From Sphingomonas sp. (GTDB lineage: Bacteria > Pseudomonadota > Alphaproteobacteria > Sphingomonadales > Sphingomonadaceae): a DNA stretch of 64,000 nt. Shown here piece after piece: positions 36,367-46,123 of this stretch; position 1 is the stretch's first letter, and every line of letters starts with the position of its first letter. The position numbers were made by a program, and so were the translations under genes. The notes beneath the pieces were generated by a model. It was not told the origin of the DNA and did not search any database. It saw only the letters and a program-made list of their open reading frames with translations. The stretch lies in assembly GCF_019635455.1 (NCBI RefSeq), contig NZ_JAHBZJ010000001.1:186001-250000 (forward strand), read 5' to 3'.

Positions 36367-36524
36367 GTCGTTCGCCCCCGGATCGGCGGCCCCACGCCGC
36401 GCGAACCGCCTGACTTTCGCAAATTTTCTTATCCGATCCAGAGGTAATCGATCTGAACGGACCGCTCACCAATCCAACTGGCGCGAATTGCACACCGCTG
36501 GACGCCGCCGTAATCAATCGCGCG

Positions 36525-37460
36525 ATGAAAGCCGTCCTCCCCGCCCTCGCCCGCCCGCTCGTCGAACCCGGATTGCCCGCCGGCATCGACGCGCACTGGT
36601 TCACCAGCCGCGACGAGGCGATGGCGATGGTCGCCGACGCCGACATCGCCTGGGTCGATATGAACCGCCCGCAATGGACCGGCGAAGCCGCGGCGGCGGG
36701 CGAACGGCTGAAATGGCTGTCGACCATCTATGCGGGAATCGACGCGTTCGACATCGCCCTGTTGCGCGAACGCGGGACGATCCTGACCAACGGGGTCGGA
36801 ATCAACGCCGTTGCCGTCGCCGAATATGCCCTGCTCGGCATCCTCGCCGCCGCGAAACGCTATGACGAGGTTGTCCGCATTGCCGACCGCCACGAATGGC
36901 CGGCCGACGCGCCCGGCAAGGTCGAACTGGCGGACACGCGGGCGCTCGTCATCGGCTATGGCACGATCGGCCGGATGATCGGCGACCGCCTGACCGCCTT
37001 TGGAGTCGATGTGACCGGCGTCACCCGATCGGGCCGCGACGGCACGCTGACGCCCGGCGCATGGGCAGCGCGGCTCGGCGAATTCGACTGGGTGATCCTC
37101 GCCGCCCCATCGACCGCGGCGACGCACGCGATGATCGGCGCGGGCGAACTGGCGGCGATGAAGCCCGGCGCGTGGCTGATCAACATTGCCCGCGGCGACA
37201 TGGTCGATCAGGCGGCGCTGATCGCCGCGCTGGAAAAGCGCCGCATCGCCGGCGCCGTTCTCGACGTGGTCGATCCCGAACCGCTGCCCGCCGATCACCC
37301 GCTATGGACCGCGCCCAACATCCTCCATTCGATGCACCTGTCGGGCCGTTCGCAGACGAAGATGTTCATGCGCGCCGCCGCGCTGTTCCTCGAAAACGCC
37401 CGCGCGTTCGTGGCGGGCCGGCCGATGCGCAACGTCGTCGATCTCGACGCGGGTTACTGA
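36525..37460 (+). CDS. D-2-hydroxyacid dehydrogenase family protein
   Basis: The 311-residue NAD(P)-dependent dehydrogenase has the Rossmann motif VIGYGTIGRMIGDRL at about 145-159, the substrate arginine in LINIARGDMVDQ, DVVDPEPLPADHPLW carrying the catalytic acid, and the catalytic His in HSMHLSG. Most relatives have PH before the last glycine; here the order is SMHLSG. The N-terminal part is short, as in the GhrA/phosphoglycerate-like branch. Substrate is unknown. It stands just before trpG. Confidence 0.88.
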   Translation: MKAVLPALARPLVEPGLPAGIDAHWFTSRDEAMAMVADADIAWVDMNRPQWTGEAAAAGERLKWLSTIYAGIDAFDIALLRERGTILTNGVGINAVAVAEYALLGILAAAKRYDEVVRIADRHEWPADAPGKVELADTRALVIGYGTIGRMIGDRLTAFGVDVTGVTRSGRDGTLTPGAWAARLGEFDWVILAAPSTAATHAMIGAGELAAMKPGAWLINIARGDMVDQAALIAALEKRRIAGAVLDVVDPEPLPADHPLWTAPNILHSMHLSGRSQTKMFMRAAALFLENARAFVAGRPMRNVVDLDAGY

Positions 37461-37558
37461 CCGGCTTCGGCGCGTGCGCGACGCGCGCGGGAAACAGGTC
37501 GCCAGCGCGACCCGGAACGTCTCCAGCCTGCGCTGGATGCCGATCGCGCTCAAGCGGG

Positions 37559-37580
37559 CGGGCTTTTCTTGCCCGTTTTC
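37559..37580 (+). terminator. Weak terminator-like hairpin upstream of trpG
   Basis: CGGGC at 37559-37563 pairs with GCCCG at 37571-37575 around a seven-base T-rich loop and is followed by four T. It sits 30 bases before the trpG start and about 100 after the dehydrogenase stop. The short stem makes it weak, and it could equally act as an attenuator-like element for trpG. Confidence 0.4.
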
Positions 37581-37610
37581 ATGACCGGCGCTTCGCGCTA
37601 AGCGGCCGTC

Positions 37611-38195
37611 ATGATCCTCGTCCTCGACAATTACGACAGCTTTACGTGGAACCTGGTCCATTACCTCATGGAGCTGGGCGCGGAGGTCCGGGTCGTGCGC
37701 AACGACGCGCTGACCGCGGCAGAGGCGATCGCGAGCGATGCGCAGGCGTTCCTGATCTCCCCCGGCCCCTGCACCCCGAACGAGGCGGGGATCAGCCTCG
37801 ACCTCGTCGCCGCCTGTGCCGACGCGGGCAAGCCGCTGCTGGGCGTGTGCCTCGGCCACCAGTCGATCGGCCAGCATTTCGGCGGCAAGGTGGTGCGCGG
37901 CGGGCTGATGCACGGCAAGACGAGCGCGATCGAACATGACGGCACCGGCCTGTTCGAAGGATTGCCCAGCCCGTTCACCGCGACCCGCTATCATTCGCTG
38001 ATCGTCACCGACATTCCCGACACGCTGATCGTCAACGCGACCGCGCAGGACGGCAGCGTGATGGCATTTCGCCACCGCGAACTGCCGATCCATTCGGTCC
38101 AGTTTCATCCCGAAAGCATCGCGACCCAGCATGGCCATGCGATGCTGGCGAATTTCATGCGGATTGCCGGGATCGACGCGACGGCGCTCGCCTAA
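37611..38195 (+). CDS. trpG: Anthranilate synthase / aminodeoxychorismate synthase glutaminase component II
   Basis: The 194-residue class I amidotransferase starts [19 protein letters not shown]. The catalytic Cys is in [17 protein letters not shown] (about 81-97), and His and Glu are in [11 protein letters not shown] near the end. Such subunits serve tryptophan synthesis, folate synthesis or both. The downstream trpD and trpC favour TrpG, but trpE is not in the window; a dehydrogenase lies upstream instead. Confidence 0.94.
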   Translation: MILVLDNYDSFTWNLVHYLMELGAEVRVVRNDALTAAEAIASDAQAFLISPGPCTPNEAGISLDLVAACADAGKPLLGVCLGHQSIGQHFGGKVVRGGLMHGKTSAIEHDGTGLFEGLPSPFTATRYHSLIVTDIPDTLIVNATAQDGSVMAFRHRELPIHSVQFHPESIATQHGHAMLANFMRIAGIDATALA

Positions 38196-38286
38196 CTGCC
38201 GGCCTTTCACCCTCCGGATCGCCGAAACCCCCGGGTGTCGCCACTAAACGCTCGACTCCGCGCACGCATCCCGGAATAGAGGCCGC

Positions 38287-39591
38287 GTGTCCCGCCTGCC
38301 CCGCCCGCTACGCCTGATCAACGTCCTCGCGCGCCGCTATGGCGACCGGGACCAGGTGTGGCGGCGGCGCATCGCGATCCTGGGCGGCGCGATCCTGATC
38401 GGCCTGGTCGCGCTGGTCTTCGCCAATCTCGCCGACAGCGCGGCCAACCTGTTCCTCGCGATCGTCGCGGCGGCGTGGTGGGCGCCGCTGATCCTCACGC
38501 CCGCCGGGTTCGCGGGCTTTGCCTGGGCGACCCGGCGTTACGCCCCGCTCGCCAGCGGGTCCGGCATTCCCCAGGTGATCGCCGCGGCCCGCGCGCCGGA
38601 GGCCGGGATGCGCGGGCTGGTTTCGGCGCGCACCGCCTTTGTCAAATTCGTGCTGACCGTGGGTACGCTCTGTTTCGGCGCGTCGGTCGGGCGCGAGGGG
38701 CCGACGGTCCAGATCTCTGCCAGCATCATGGGCTATGCGCATCGGCTGATGGGCATCCCGCTCCGCGCGTCGGTGTTCATCGCCGGCGGCGCGGCGGGTG
38801 TGGCGGCGGCGTTCAATACTCCGCTCGCCGGCGTCGCGTTCGCGATCGAGGAACTGGCCGCCGCCTATGAACAACGGATGACGCTGCTGGTGATGGCGGC
38901 GGTGCTGATCGCCGGCATGGTCAGCCTGGGCCTGGCCGGCGACTATATCTATTTCGGCTTCATGCGGCAGACGCTTCAGGTGCAGCAGGCGCTGATCGCG
39001 GCGCCGGTCGCCGGGCTGTTCGGCGGCCTGACCGGGGGCCTCTTCTCACGGCTGATGCTGGATGCGGGCAAGACCGGCTGGCGCCCCTTCGCCCGGCTGC
39101 GCGCGCGGCCGATCCTGCTCGCCACGCTGTGTGGCGCGGTGGTCGCGGTGATCGGCGTTTCCACGGGGCTGACCTGGGGGACCGGCTATGGCACCGCCAA
39201 TGCCGTGATCGCGGGCAGCGACGTGCCGTTGTGGTTCGGCCCCGCCAAGTTCGTCGCGACGCTCGCCACCGCCGTTTCGGGCCTGCCCGGCGGCATCTTC
39301 GCCCCCTCCCTGTCGGTCGGCGCCGGGATCGGCGAGCTGTTGCGCAGCGTGTTTCCCACCTATCCGTCGGGCGCGATCGTCCTGCTGGGCATGGTCGCCT
39401 ATTTCACCGGGGTCGTGCGCGCACCGCTGACCGCCGTCATCATCATTTCCGAGACCACTGCCAGCCGCGGGCTGATGATGCCGCTGCTCGCCAGCGCGCT
39501 GGTCGCCGATTTCGCCGCGCAGCTGGTGTGCAAGGAACGCCTCTATCATGGCCTGTCGCAGCGTTTCGTCCCGGCGCCGGCGGCGACGTGA
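38287..39591 (+). CDS. ClC-family chloride channel/antiporter
   Basis: The start is GTG 38287. The 434-residue membrane protein shows the three chloride-filter motifs: GSGIPQV (about 93-99), GREGPTVQ (about 136-143, with the gating Glu of Cl-/H+ exchangers) and GGIFAPSLSVGAG (about 335-347). There is no C-terminal CBS pair. The gating Glu suggests a proton-coupled exchanger. It is inserted between trpG and trpD on the same strand, an unusual position. Confidence 0.93.
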   Translation: MSRLPRPLRLINVLARRYGDRDQVWRRRIAILGGAILIGLVALVFANLADSAANLFLAIVAAAWWAPLILTPAGFAGFAWATRRYAPLASGSGIPQVIAAARAPEAGMRGLVSARTAFVKFVLTVGTLCFGASVGREGPTVQISASIMGYAHRLMGIPLRASVFIAGGAAGVAAAFNTPLAGVAFAIEELAAAYEQRMTLLVMAAVLIAGMVSLGLAGDYIYFGFMRQTLQVQQALIAAPVAGLFGGLTGGLFSRLMLDAGKTGWRPFARLRARPILLATLCGAVVAVIGVSTGLTWGTGYGTANAVIAGSDVPLWFGPAKFVATLATAVSGLPGGIFAPSLSVGAGIGELLRSVFPTYPSGAIVLLGMVAYFTGVVRAPLTAVIIISETTASRGLMMPLLASALVADFAAQLVCKERLYHGLSQRFVPAPAAT

Positions 39592-39663
39592 CGACAGCGC
39601 CGCTATCCGCACCGCCAGCAGGATTTGCTCGACTCGCCATCGCTCGACCGGGATAGAGGCGGC

Positions 39664-40659
39664 GTGACGATTTTTTCCCTCCTTCCCGACCCCGCGACCC
39701 CGCTTGCACGCGAAAGCGCGGCACAGGCGTTCGCCGACATTCTCGACGGCACGGCACCGGACGCGGAGATCGAGCATTTCCTGGTCGCGCTCACCGAGCG
39801 CGGTGAAACCAGCATCGAAATCGCCGAGGCCGCGCGCGCCCTGCGCCAGCGCGTGATCCCCGTCGCCGCGCCCGCCAATGCCATTGACGTATGCGGCACC
39901 GGCGGCGACGGCCAGCACACGCTCAACGTGTCCACCGCGGTCGCGATCGTCGTCGCCGCGGCGGGCGTCCCGGTCGCCAAGCATGGAAACCGCGCCGCCA
40001 GTTCGAAGGCCGGGGCCGCCGACACGCTCGAAGCGCTGGGCCTCGACCTCGATCGCGCCGCGCTGAATGCCGAGGCGCATCTGCGCGATCTTGGCATCGC
40101 CTTTCTGTTCGCGGCGCGCCATCACCCGGCGCTCGCCCGCATCGCGCCGATCCGCCGACGGATCGGACGGCGGACCATCTTCAACCTGATGGGGCCGCTC
40201 GCCAACCCGGCGGGCGTCTCACGTCAGATGATCGGCATCGCCCGCCCCGACTATGCGCCGATCTATGCCGAAGCGCTGGTGCAGCTCGGCGCGGCCGGGG
40301 CCGCGGTCGTCGCCGGCGAAGAGGGGCTGGACGAACTGTCTCCAGAGGGCGCGAGCATCGCCGTCAGCGTCGGCGATGTCACCCTGCCCTCCCATATCGT
40401 TCCCGAAGACGCCGGGCTGCAACGCCATCCCCTCTCCGCGCTGCGTGGCGGCGACGCGGCATATAACGCCGCCGCGCTGCGCGCGCTGTTGCGCGGCGAG
40501 CGGGGGGGGTATCGCGACGCGGTACTGCTCAACGCCGCCGCCGCGCTGGTGGTTGCGGGCGAGGCCGCCGATCTGCGCACGGGCGCGGAGGAAGCCGCCG
40601 AGGTCATCGACAAGGGGCTTGCCAACGCGCTGCTCGACTGCTGGATCGCGGCCGCATGA
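39664..40659 (+). CDS. trpD: Anthranilate phosphoribosyltransferase
   Basis: The start is GTG 39664, giving 331 residues. The PRPP-binding motif [15 protein letters not shown] lies at 77-91, and [21 protein letters not shown] near 104-124 is the second signature. The region [13 protein letters not shown] follows. It joins anthranilate to PRPP in tryptophan synthesis. trpC begins by ATGA overlap, and moaC follows in the same way. Confidence 0.96.
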   Translation: MTIFSLLPDPATPLARESAAQAFADILDGTAPDAEIEHFLVALTERGETSIEIAEAARALRQRVIPVAAPANAIDVCGTGGDGQHTLNVSTAVAIVVAAAGVPVAKHGNRAASSKAGAADTLEALGLDLDRAALNAEAHLRDLGIAFLFAARHHPALARIAPIRRRIGRRTIFNLMGPLANPAGVSRQMIGIARPDYAPIYAEALVQLGAAGAAVVAGEEGLDELSPEGASIAVSVGDVTLPSHIVPEDAGLQRHPLSALRGGDAAYNAAALRALLRGERGGYRDAVLLNAAAALVVAGEAADLRTGAEEAAEVIDKGLANALLDCWIAAA

Positions 40660-41441
40660 GCACGATGCTGGACACGATCCTCGCGACCAAGCGTGAAGAG
40701 GTCGCCGCGCGCAGGGCGGCAACCAGCCTGGCCGATCTTCAGGCGCGCGCGCTGACCCAGACCCCGCCGCGCGGCTTTCGCGCCGCGCTCGACGCCAAAT
40801 CCGCCAGCGGGTACGGGCTGATCGCCGAAATCAAGAAAGCATCACCCTCCAAAGGCTTGATCAGGCCCGATTTCGATCCGCCCGCCCATGCCCGCGCTTA
40901 TGCCGCCGGGGGCGCCGCCTGCCTGTCGGTGCTCACCGACGCGCCCTATTTTCAGGGGCATGAGGACTATCTGGTCGCGGCGCGCGCGGCCTGTTCCCTG
41001 CCGGTCATCCGCAAGGATTTCATGATCGATCCGTGGCAGGCGCTGGAGGCGCGCGCGATCGGCGCCGACGCGATCCTGATCATCGTCGCCGCGCTCGAGG
41101 ACGCGCAGATGGCGGAGATCGAGGACGCGGCCCTCGGCCTTGGCATGGATGTGCTGGCCGAGGTGCATGACGAAATCGAACTCGAACGCGCGCTCGCGCT
41201 CAAATCGCGCCTTATCGGGGTGAACAACCGCAATCTCAAGGACTTCTCGGTCTCCTTTGAGCGTAGCTACGAACTGGTCGGTCGCGCGCCGGCGGGCTGC
41301 ACCTTCGTCGCCGAAAGCGGGCTGGGCAGCCGTGCCGACCTCGACGCGATGGCCGCGCACGGCGTCCGCAACTTCCTGATCGGCGAAAGCCTGATGCGGC
41401 AGGCCGATCTCGAAGCCGCGACGCGGGCGATGGTCGGATGA
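40656..41441 (+). CDS. trpC: Indole-3-glycerol phosphate synthase
   Basis: The 261-residue barrel contains [15 protein letters not shown] at 56-70 with catalytic lysines, [38 protein letters not shown] and [12 protein letters not shown]. These are the standard TrpC marks, including Glu and Asn in the active site. It closes the indole ring. Four-base overlaps on both sides show a trpD-trpC-moaC transcription unit. Confidence 0.97.
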   Translation: MSTMLDTILATKREEVAARRAATSLADLQARALTQTPPRGFRAALDAKSASGYGLIAEIKKASPSKGLIRPDFDPPAHARAYAAGGAACLSVLTDAPYFQGHEDYLVAARAACSLPVIRKDFMIDPWQALEARAIGADAILIIVAALEDAQMAEIEDAALGLGMDVLAEVHDEIELERALALKSRLIGVNNRNLKDFSVSFERSYELVGRAPAGCTFVAESGLGSRADLDAMAAHGVRNFLIGESLMRQADLEAATRAMVG

Positions 41442-41914
41442 GCGACCTCACCCATCTCGACGCGGCGGGCGCGGCGCGCATGGTCGATGTCGGGGACAAG
41501 GCCGAAACGCAGCGGGTGGCGACCGCCACCGGCCGCATCGCCATGTCGCGCGATGCCGCGACCGCGATCCGCGACGGGCTGGTGAAGAAGGGCGATGTCC
41601 TCGCCGTCGCACGCGTCGCCGGAATCATGGCGGCCAAGCGTACCAGCGATCTGATCCCGCTCTGTCACCCGCTGGCGCTCAGCAAAATCTCGCTGGAACT
41701 GACGCCCGACGAAACCGGCGTCACCGCGATCGCGACGATCGGCCTGACCGGTCGCACGGGGGTGGAGATGGAGGCGCTCACGGCGGTGTCGGTCGCGCTG
41801 CTCACCATTTACGACATGGCCAAATCGATCGACCGGGGCATGGAGATCGGCGCGATCCGCCTGACCGAAAAGCGCGGCGGCAAGTCTGGCGACTGGCGTT
41901 CGAAACAGCGTTAA
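41438..41914 (+). CDS. moaC: Cyclic pyranopterin monophosphate synthase
   Basis: The 158-residue enzyme completes the first step of molybdenum cofactor synthesis. Motifs are [18 protein letters not shown] at about 11-28, [12 protein letters not shown] with active-site His, and the [25 protein letters not shown] stretch (two helices). The trpC-moaC junction is ATGA. moeA, the later cofactor gene, lies 5 kb downstream past a block of unrelated genes. Confidence 0.96.
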   Translation: MSDLTHLDAAGAARMVDVGDKAETQRVATATGRIAMSRDAATAIRDGLVKKGDVLAVARVAGIMAAKRTSDLIPLCHPLALSKISLELTPDETGVTAIATIGLTGRTGVEMEALTAVSVALLTIYDMAKSIDRGMEIGAIRLTEKRGGKSGDWRSKQR

Positions 41915-41992
41915 CACGCGCTCCACCGCGTCCGCTCAGCACTTGTTGACGCCGGCTAACCCACGATGCCCAAATCCTTTTTCGGGGGCATC

Positions 41993-42940
41993 ATGACCGT
42001 AGCCGCGCGTTCCGCCATCTTTTCGCTGTCCGACGATCTCGACCTGGCTGCGACCGGCGGACATGCGCATGCCGCGCCGGCCCGGTTCACGGGCGGCGAC
42101 GGCGGCGCCCGCGACTGTTTCGTGCATCGGATCGCCGCCGGCGGCGCGACCCTCACCGTCAGCGGCCCGGTCGGCGCGAACGAACGCGCGACGATCGACC
42201 TGCCCTGCGGCCTTTCGGCGGAGGGCGCCTTTGCCGCAGTGGAACAGGAGGTTCTCACCTTTCGCTTCGATCAACCGATCGACATCGTCGGCGCGCTTGC
42301 CCGCTGCCTCGCCGCACAGACGGCCGAACGCCGGCAAATGCCGCGCATCGAATTGCGCCAGCGGGTCTGTCTGCGCCATTCGGGGCAGGTCGATTTCGCC
42401 TGGACGCGCAACCTGTCGCCGACCGGGGTCGGCCTTGAGACGCGGACCACCCTCGACGTCGGGGAACGCGTCGAACTGACGCTCGATGGCCTGCGTCCGC
42501 TCACGGGGGAAGTGCGCTGGGCCGAACATGGCCATGCCGGCATCGCCTTTGATGAGGAGCTTGGCTGGCAGATGCTGATGCCCTGGCTGCGCAAGATCAA
42601 GAGCGCACCGCCCGCGAAACACCGCGCCGCCGATCCCTTTCCCCCGCCCAGCGCGCTGGGTGCGGTGAAGGACGCGCTTCGGCTCGACATCGCGACCCAT
42701 GTGCGCGCCGGCGCGAAGTGGTGGAACGCGCGAATTCATGTGCTCAGCAACGCCCTGGTCGAGTTTGAAAGCGCGACCGAATTCACCCCGCTCTCCTCGC
42801 TCTGGCTTTCGCTGCCCGAAATCGGCGGCTGGCCGATCCGCGTGATCGAATGCCATGGCGAACGGCATGTCGCCGAATTCCGCCTGCCGCTCCGCCCGCA
42901 TGAAATGGCGCGGCTGACCGAAGCGCTGGCGCGGCGCTAG
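41993..42940 (+). CDS. PilZ-domain protein, possible c-di-GMP effector
   Basis: The start is ATG 41993 (MTVAARSAIFSLSD) after GGGGGCATC, giving 315 residues; MPKSFFGG nine codons earlier is possible. A PilZ fold is read at about 105-195: RRQMPRIELRQRVCLRHSG and the NLSPTGVGLET turn, which corresponds to the family D/NxSxxG motif, then GEVRWAEHGHAGIAF. The RxxxR part is RIELR-like rather than exact. A second, similar domain may follow at about 220-310. No catalytic domain is present. Confidence 0.8.
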   Translation: MTVAARSAIFSLSDDLDLAATGGHAHAAPARFTGGDGGARDCFVHRIAAGGATLTVSGPVGANERATIDLPCGLSAEGAFAAVEQEVLTFRFDQPIDIVGALARCLAAQTAERRQMPRIELRQRVCLRHSGQVDFAWTRNLSPTGVGLETRTTLDVGERVELTLDGLRPLTGEVRWAEHGHAGIAFDEELGWQMLMPWLRKIKSAPPAKHRAADPFPPPSALGAVKDALRLDIATHVRAGAKWWNARIHVLSNALVEFESATEFTPLSSLWLSLPEIGGWPIRVIECHGERHVAEFRLPLRPHEMARLTEALARR

Positions 42941-43950
42941 GCCGGCGCGCCCATGCGTACCACCACCTTGCCCTTGGCATGGCCGCGTTCGAGATAGGCG
43001 AACGCGTCCCCGACCTGCGCGAAGGGAAACACCCGGTCGATCACCGGCTTGAGCGTTCCGGCCGCCGCCAATGCGCCCAGTTCGGCCAGTTCGCGTCCGC
43101 TCGCGTGCATGAACAGATAGCGGTAGCGCACCCCATGCCGCCGGGCCTGAGCGCGCAGGCGGAAACTCGCCAGCCAGAAGAGCGCCGCCAGCATGCCGCC
43201 GCGATCCAGGTCCTTTCGCGCGGTCACCGGTTCGGGCATTCCGGCGATGGAAACCACCGTCCCGCCAGGTTTCACCACGCCGAACGTCCGGCTCAGCGTG
43301 TCGCCGCCGATCAGATCGAACGCGCCGTCCATGTCGCGGACATGATCCTCGAACCGTTGGCTGGTATAGTCGATCACATGATCGGCGCCCAGCCGCTCGA
43401 CCAGTTCGCGCCCGCGTGGCGAGGCGGTGGTGGTCACCTGTGCGCCCAGCCATTTGGCGATCTGGATCGCAAAGGTGCCAACGCCGCCGGCTCCACCGGG
43501 AATGAATACCCGGTTTCCCGGTTGAAGCGCGAGTTCGTCGCGCAGCGCCTGTAGCGCGGTCAGCCCGGCGAGGGGAATGCCCGCCGCGGCTTCGAAATCG
43601 ATCGAGTCGGGAAGTTTCGCCGCGACCTGCGCCGGCACCGCCGCCAATTCGGCAAAGGCGCCCATCGTCCCCTTTGGCACGCGCGCGAACACGCGGTCGC
43701 CGGGGGCGAAATCGCGCACCTCCGCTCCGACCGCCTCGACGATACCGGCCAGTTCGTTTCCCATCACGACGGGAAGGTCGAAACGGAGCACCGGCCTCAA
43801 CATCCCCGCGCGCGTCTTGAAATCGACGGGGTTCAGCCCCGCCGCCTGCACGCGAATCAGCAGGTCGCCCGCCCCGGGCATGGGGGCAGGAATTTCGGAA
43901 ATACGGGCCGTTTCCGGGCCGCCATAACGGGTGAGCAACAGCGCCTTCAT
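42937..43950 (-). CDS. Zinc-free medium-chain NADP-dependent oxidoreductase (quinone-reductase-like)
   Basis: The start is ATG 43950 (MKALLLTRYGGPE), giving 337 residues. The MDR fold has GNELAGIVEAVG near 66-77, a GroES-like N-domain, and the nucleotide motif VFIPGGAGGVGTFAIQIAKWLGA near 142-164. It lacks the cysteines of zinc alcohol dehydrogenases. HVIDYTSQRFEDHV is typical of this group. The stop overlaps the PilZ stop by four bases (convergent). Substrate unknown. Confidence 0.88.
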   Translation of the reverse strand: MKALLLTRYGGPETARISEIPAPMPGAGDLLIRVQAAGLNPVDFKTRAGMLRPVLRFDLPVVMGNELAGIVEAVGAEVRDFAPGDRVFARVPKGTMGAFAELAAVPAQVAAKLPDSIDFEAAAGIPLAGLTALQALRDELALQPGNRVFIPGGAGGVGTFAIQIAKWLGAQVTTTASPRGRELVERLGADHVIDYTSQRFEDHVRDMDGAFDLIGGDTLSRTFGVVKPGGTVVSIAGMPEPVTARKDLDRGGMLAALFWLASFRLRAQARRHGVRYRYLFMHASGRELAELGALAAAGTLKPVIDRVFPFAQVGDAFAYLERGHAKGKVVVRMGAPA

Positions 43951-44028
43951 CCCGCCGATATGGGGACCGTTTCGCCGCCGGGAAGCCCTGGCCCGTTCAC
44001 GCGCCGACCCGCGCGAAAGGGGGGCGGC

Positions 44029-44528
44029 ATGCGCGGCGTCGCCAGCATCGAACATGTCGCCCGGGCAGGGCATCTGGCCCGATCCGTCGTCTATGGACTG
44101 GCCGGTTACATGACCCTCCACACCCGCCACAGCGAGGGGACGTCGAGCGTGTTCGACGACATCGCCGTGCCGCGCTTCCCGCAGGCATCGCGCCGCTGAT
44201 CGCCGTCGCGATCGGTTTCGCCGCCGGCTTTACCACCGGTGGCGCGGACAAGCGCGAGCGCGCCGACATGGTGCTCAGCATTCCGGGCGGGTGGATCGTC
44301 CTGATCGTTGCCGCCATTCTGGTCCGGACGGGCTGGGCGAGCCGGGGAGAGGCGCTGACCCTGGGTTTGGCGCTCGATGCGCTTCGGGCGATCGAGCCGC
44401 TCTATGTCACCGTCGCCGACTGGCTGGTCGCGTTCGGCGCGTTCGGTCTGGTGATGGCGCGCGATCGCCGGATTCGCGATCGGGACGTGCTCGAACGGCT
44501 GCGCGATCAGGGCTGGTGGCCGATCTGA
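44029..44528 (+). pseudogene. Broken DUF1206-family membrane protein gene
   Basis: Two frames together read as one DUF1206 gene. The first (ATG 44029) gives MRGVASIEHVARAGHLARSV, then VYGLAGYMTL and GTSSVFDDI, the usual DUF1206 opening, and stops at TGA 44197-44199. The second frame, shifted by one base, carries the continuation: it can be read from about 44160 (LPAGIAPLIAVAIGFAAGF) and later LYVTVADWLVAFGAFGLVMA and RDRRIRDRDVLERL, the usual DUF1206 C-terminus. The total is about 166 residues against more than 250 for typical members, so there is at least a frameshift and probably a deletion of a middle repeat. A 86-residue frame from ATG 44268 may still be translated. Confidence 0.7.
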
Positions 44529-44538
44529 CCGATCTCCT

Positions 44539-45384
44539 TCACCACCATCCCGCCGCCTCCAGCACCGGCGCCTGCGCACGCGAAACCGGCGCCTCGATCC
44601 CGCCGGCCAGATGCAGGCGCACCGCGCGTCCCTCGCGCGTCACCCGCTCGATCGCGTCGCGCGCAACCCACCAACTGCGATGCACCTGCGCGCCGGCGAC
44701 GCCGTCCAGTTCGGCAACCGCATCGCGCATTCGCATCAGGATCAGGTCGGAACCCATGCGGGTATGCGCGCGGACATAATGATCCTCCATCTCCAGCGCG
44801 ACCAGATCCGCGCCCAGCCGCGGCGGCAATCGATCGAGGAAGCGCGGACGGGCGGGCGCGGCCTCCGGCACCGTCATTTCAGGTGCGTCCGCCGGAGCGA
44901 TCGGCGCGCCCGCGCCTTGCGTCGCGCGCTCCATCCGTCCGCGATTGATGAAATAGAACAGCGCCATCACCGCCGCGCCGATCACCAGCACCGATCCATA
45001 GGTGACCAGCGCTCCGTTCAGCGTCGGTGCGCGCCATGGCCCGGGATACTGGCTGACGATCCACACGATCGCGGTCATCGGCACGGTGCCGATCAGGCAT
45101 CCGGCGATCCATAGCGGCGGATCGGGCAGATCCAGTCGCGGCCCCAGCCGCGCGACGAAGCCGGCGATCGGCCGGTAACAGAGATAGCCGCCCAGCGAGA
45201 GGCCCAGCCAATAGACCAGCCGCACCGCGAACGGCGCGGCAAAGGTGCCGAACGGGCCGATCAGCGCGAGCACCAGCCCGATCACGATCATCACGGCAAG
45301 GTCGATCAGCAGCTGGCGCGCGGCCGGTGCGGCCGGCGTGCCGTGGTCGATCGGGTCGGGCGCGGTCGGCATGGTCATCGCCAT
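44539..45384 (-). CDS. LytTR-family membrane transcription regulator
   Basis: The 281-residue protein starts MAMTMPTAPDPIDHG, with MTMPTAP an alternative. Four hydrophobic helices (about 24-45, 50-72, 90-110 and 125-145) precede a linker and the LytTR DNA-binding domain at about 185-281. Marks are LVALEMEDHYVRAHT, SDLILMRMRDAV, GVAGAQVHRSWWVAR and the C-terminal VSRAQAPVLEAAGW. Membrane-linked LytTR regulators in sphingomonads often lie next to a DUF2306 protein; here that gene is divergent across 148 bases. Confidence 0.9.
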   Translation of the reverse strand: MAMTMPTAPDPIDHGTPAAPAARQLLIDLAVMIVIGLVLALIGPFGTFAAPFAVRLVYWLGLSLGGYLCYRPIAGFVARLGPRLDLPDPPLWIAGCLIGTVPMTAIVWIVSQYPGPWRAPTLNGALVTYGSVLVIGAAVMALFYFINRGRMERATQGAGAPIAPADAPEMTVPEAAPARPRFLDRLPPRLGADLVALEMEDHYVRAHTRMGSDLILMRMRDAVAELDGVAGAQVHRSWWVARDAIERVTREGRAVRLHLAGGIEAPVSRAQAPVLEAAGWW

Positions 45385-45532
45385 TGCAGCTTACCGCCCG
45401 TTCGCGCTTCGTGAAGTGGCAAAGCGCGACGGAAATGCACGCGCCGCGAAGCGCGAGCGCGTTTGGCGCAACCGCGCTTGCCCGCGAATGGCGACACGGC
45501 ATCCGGTGGTCACGCCAACAGGGATATTACCG

Positions 45533-46081
45533 ATGACCAGCCTTTCACTCCCCCGCACGAACCGCCACATCCCCGGCCGCACCCGGCCCCGTTTCGACCT
45601 GGCGCCGGTCACCCGGGCGCTGATCGGTGCGGCCGGCATCGCGATGAGCATCCTGTGCGCCTATGCGCTGATCCGTGGCCTGCTCGGCCTCGCGCCCAGC
45701 CATGGTGCCGCGCGCGAATGGGCGATCCGCCTCCACCTCGCCACCGTCCTTCCCGCCGTGCCGCTCGGCGCGTGGGTGATGCTCGCGCGCAAGGGGACGC
45801 CGCGCCACCGCACGCTGGGCAAGCTGTGGCTGGTGCTGATGGTGGTGACCGCGCTCTCGACGCTGTTCATCCGTCACGTCAATGGCGGCAGCCTCAGCTG
45901 GATCCACCTGTTCGTCCCGCTGACGCTGCACGGCGCGTGGAAGACGATCGCCACCGCGCGCGCCGGGAATATCGCGAAACACCGCGCCAATCTGGTCGGT
46001 ATGTACCTGGGGGCGTTGATGATCCCGGGGGTCTTCGCCTTCCTCCCCGGGCGGCTGATGGGCAGCTGGCTGCTGGGATAG
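45533..46081 (+). CDS. DUF2306-like membrane protein
   Basis: The 182-residue protein starts at ATG 45533 with AGGGAT nine bases upstream. Four hydrophobic helices occupy about 30-52, 67-86, 95-114 and 150-172. Conserved polar residues are IRLHLATVLPAVPLGAWVM, TPRHRTLGKLWLV and LHGAWKTIATARAGNIAKHR (about 135-154). His-rich short loops between helices are typical of DUF2306. It is divergent from the LytTR regulator, which may control it. Confidence 0.82.
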   Translation: MTSLSLPRTNRHIPGRTRPRFDLAPVTRALIGAAGIAMSILCAYALIRGLLGLAPSHGAAREWAIRLHLATVLPAVPLGAWVMLARKGTPRHRTLGKLWLVLMVVTALSTLFIRHVNGGSLSWIHLFVPLTLHGAWKTIATARAGNIAKHRANLVGMYLGALMIPGVFAFLPGRLMGSWLLG

Positions 46082-46123
46082 CAATCGCTCGCGGCGGCGC
46101 GGGATCTGCGCTAATTCGGATCC

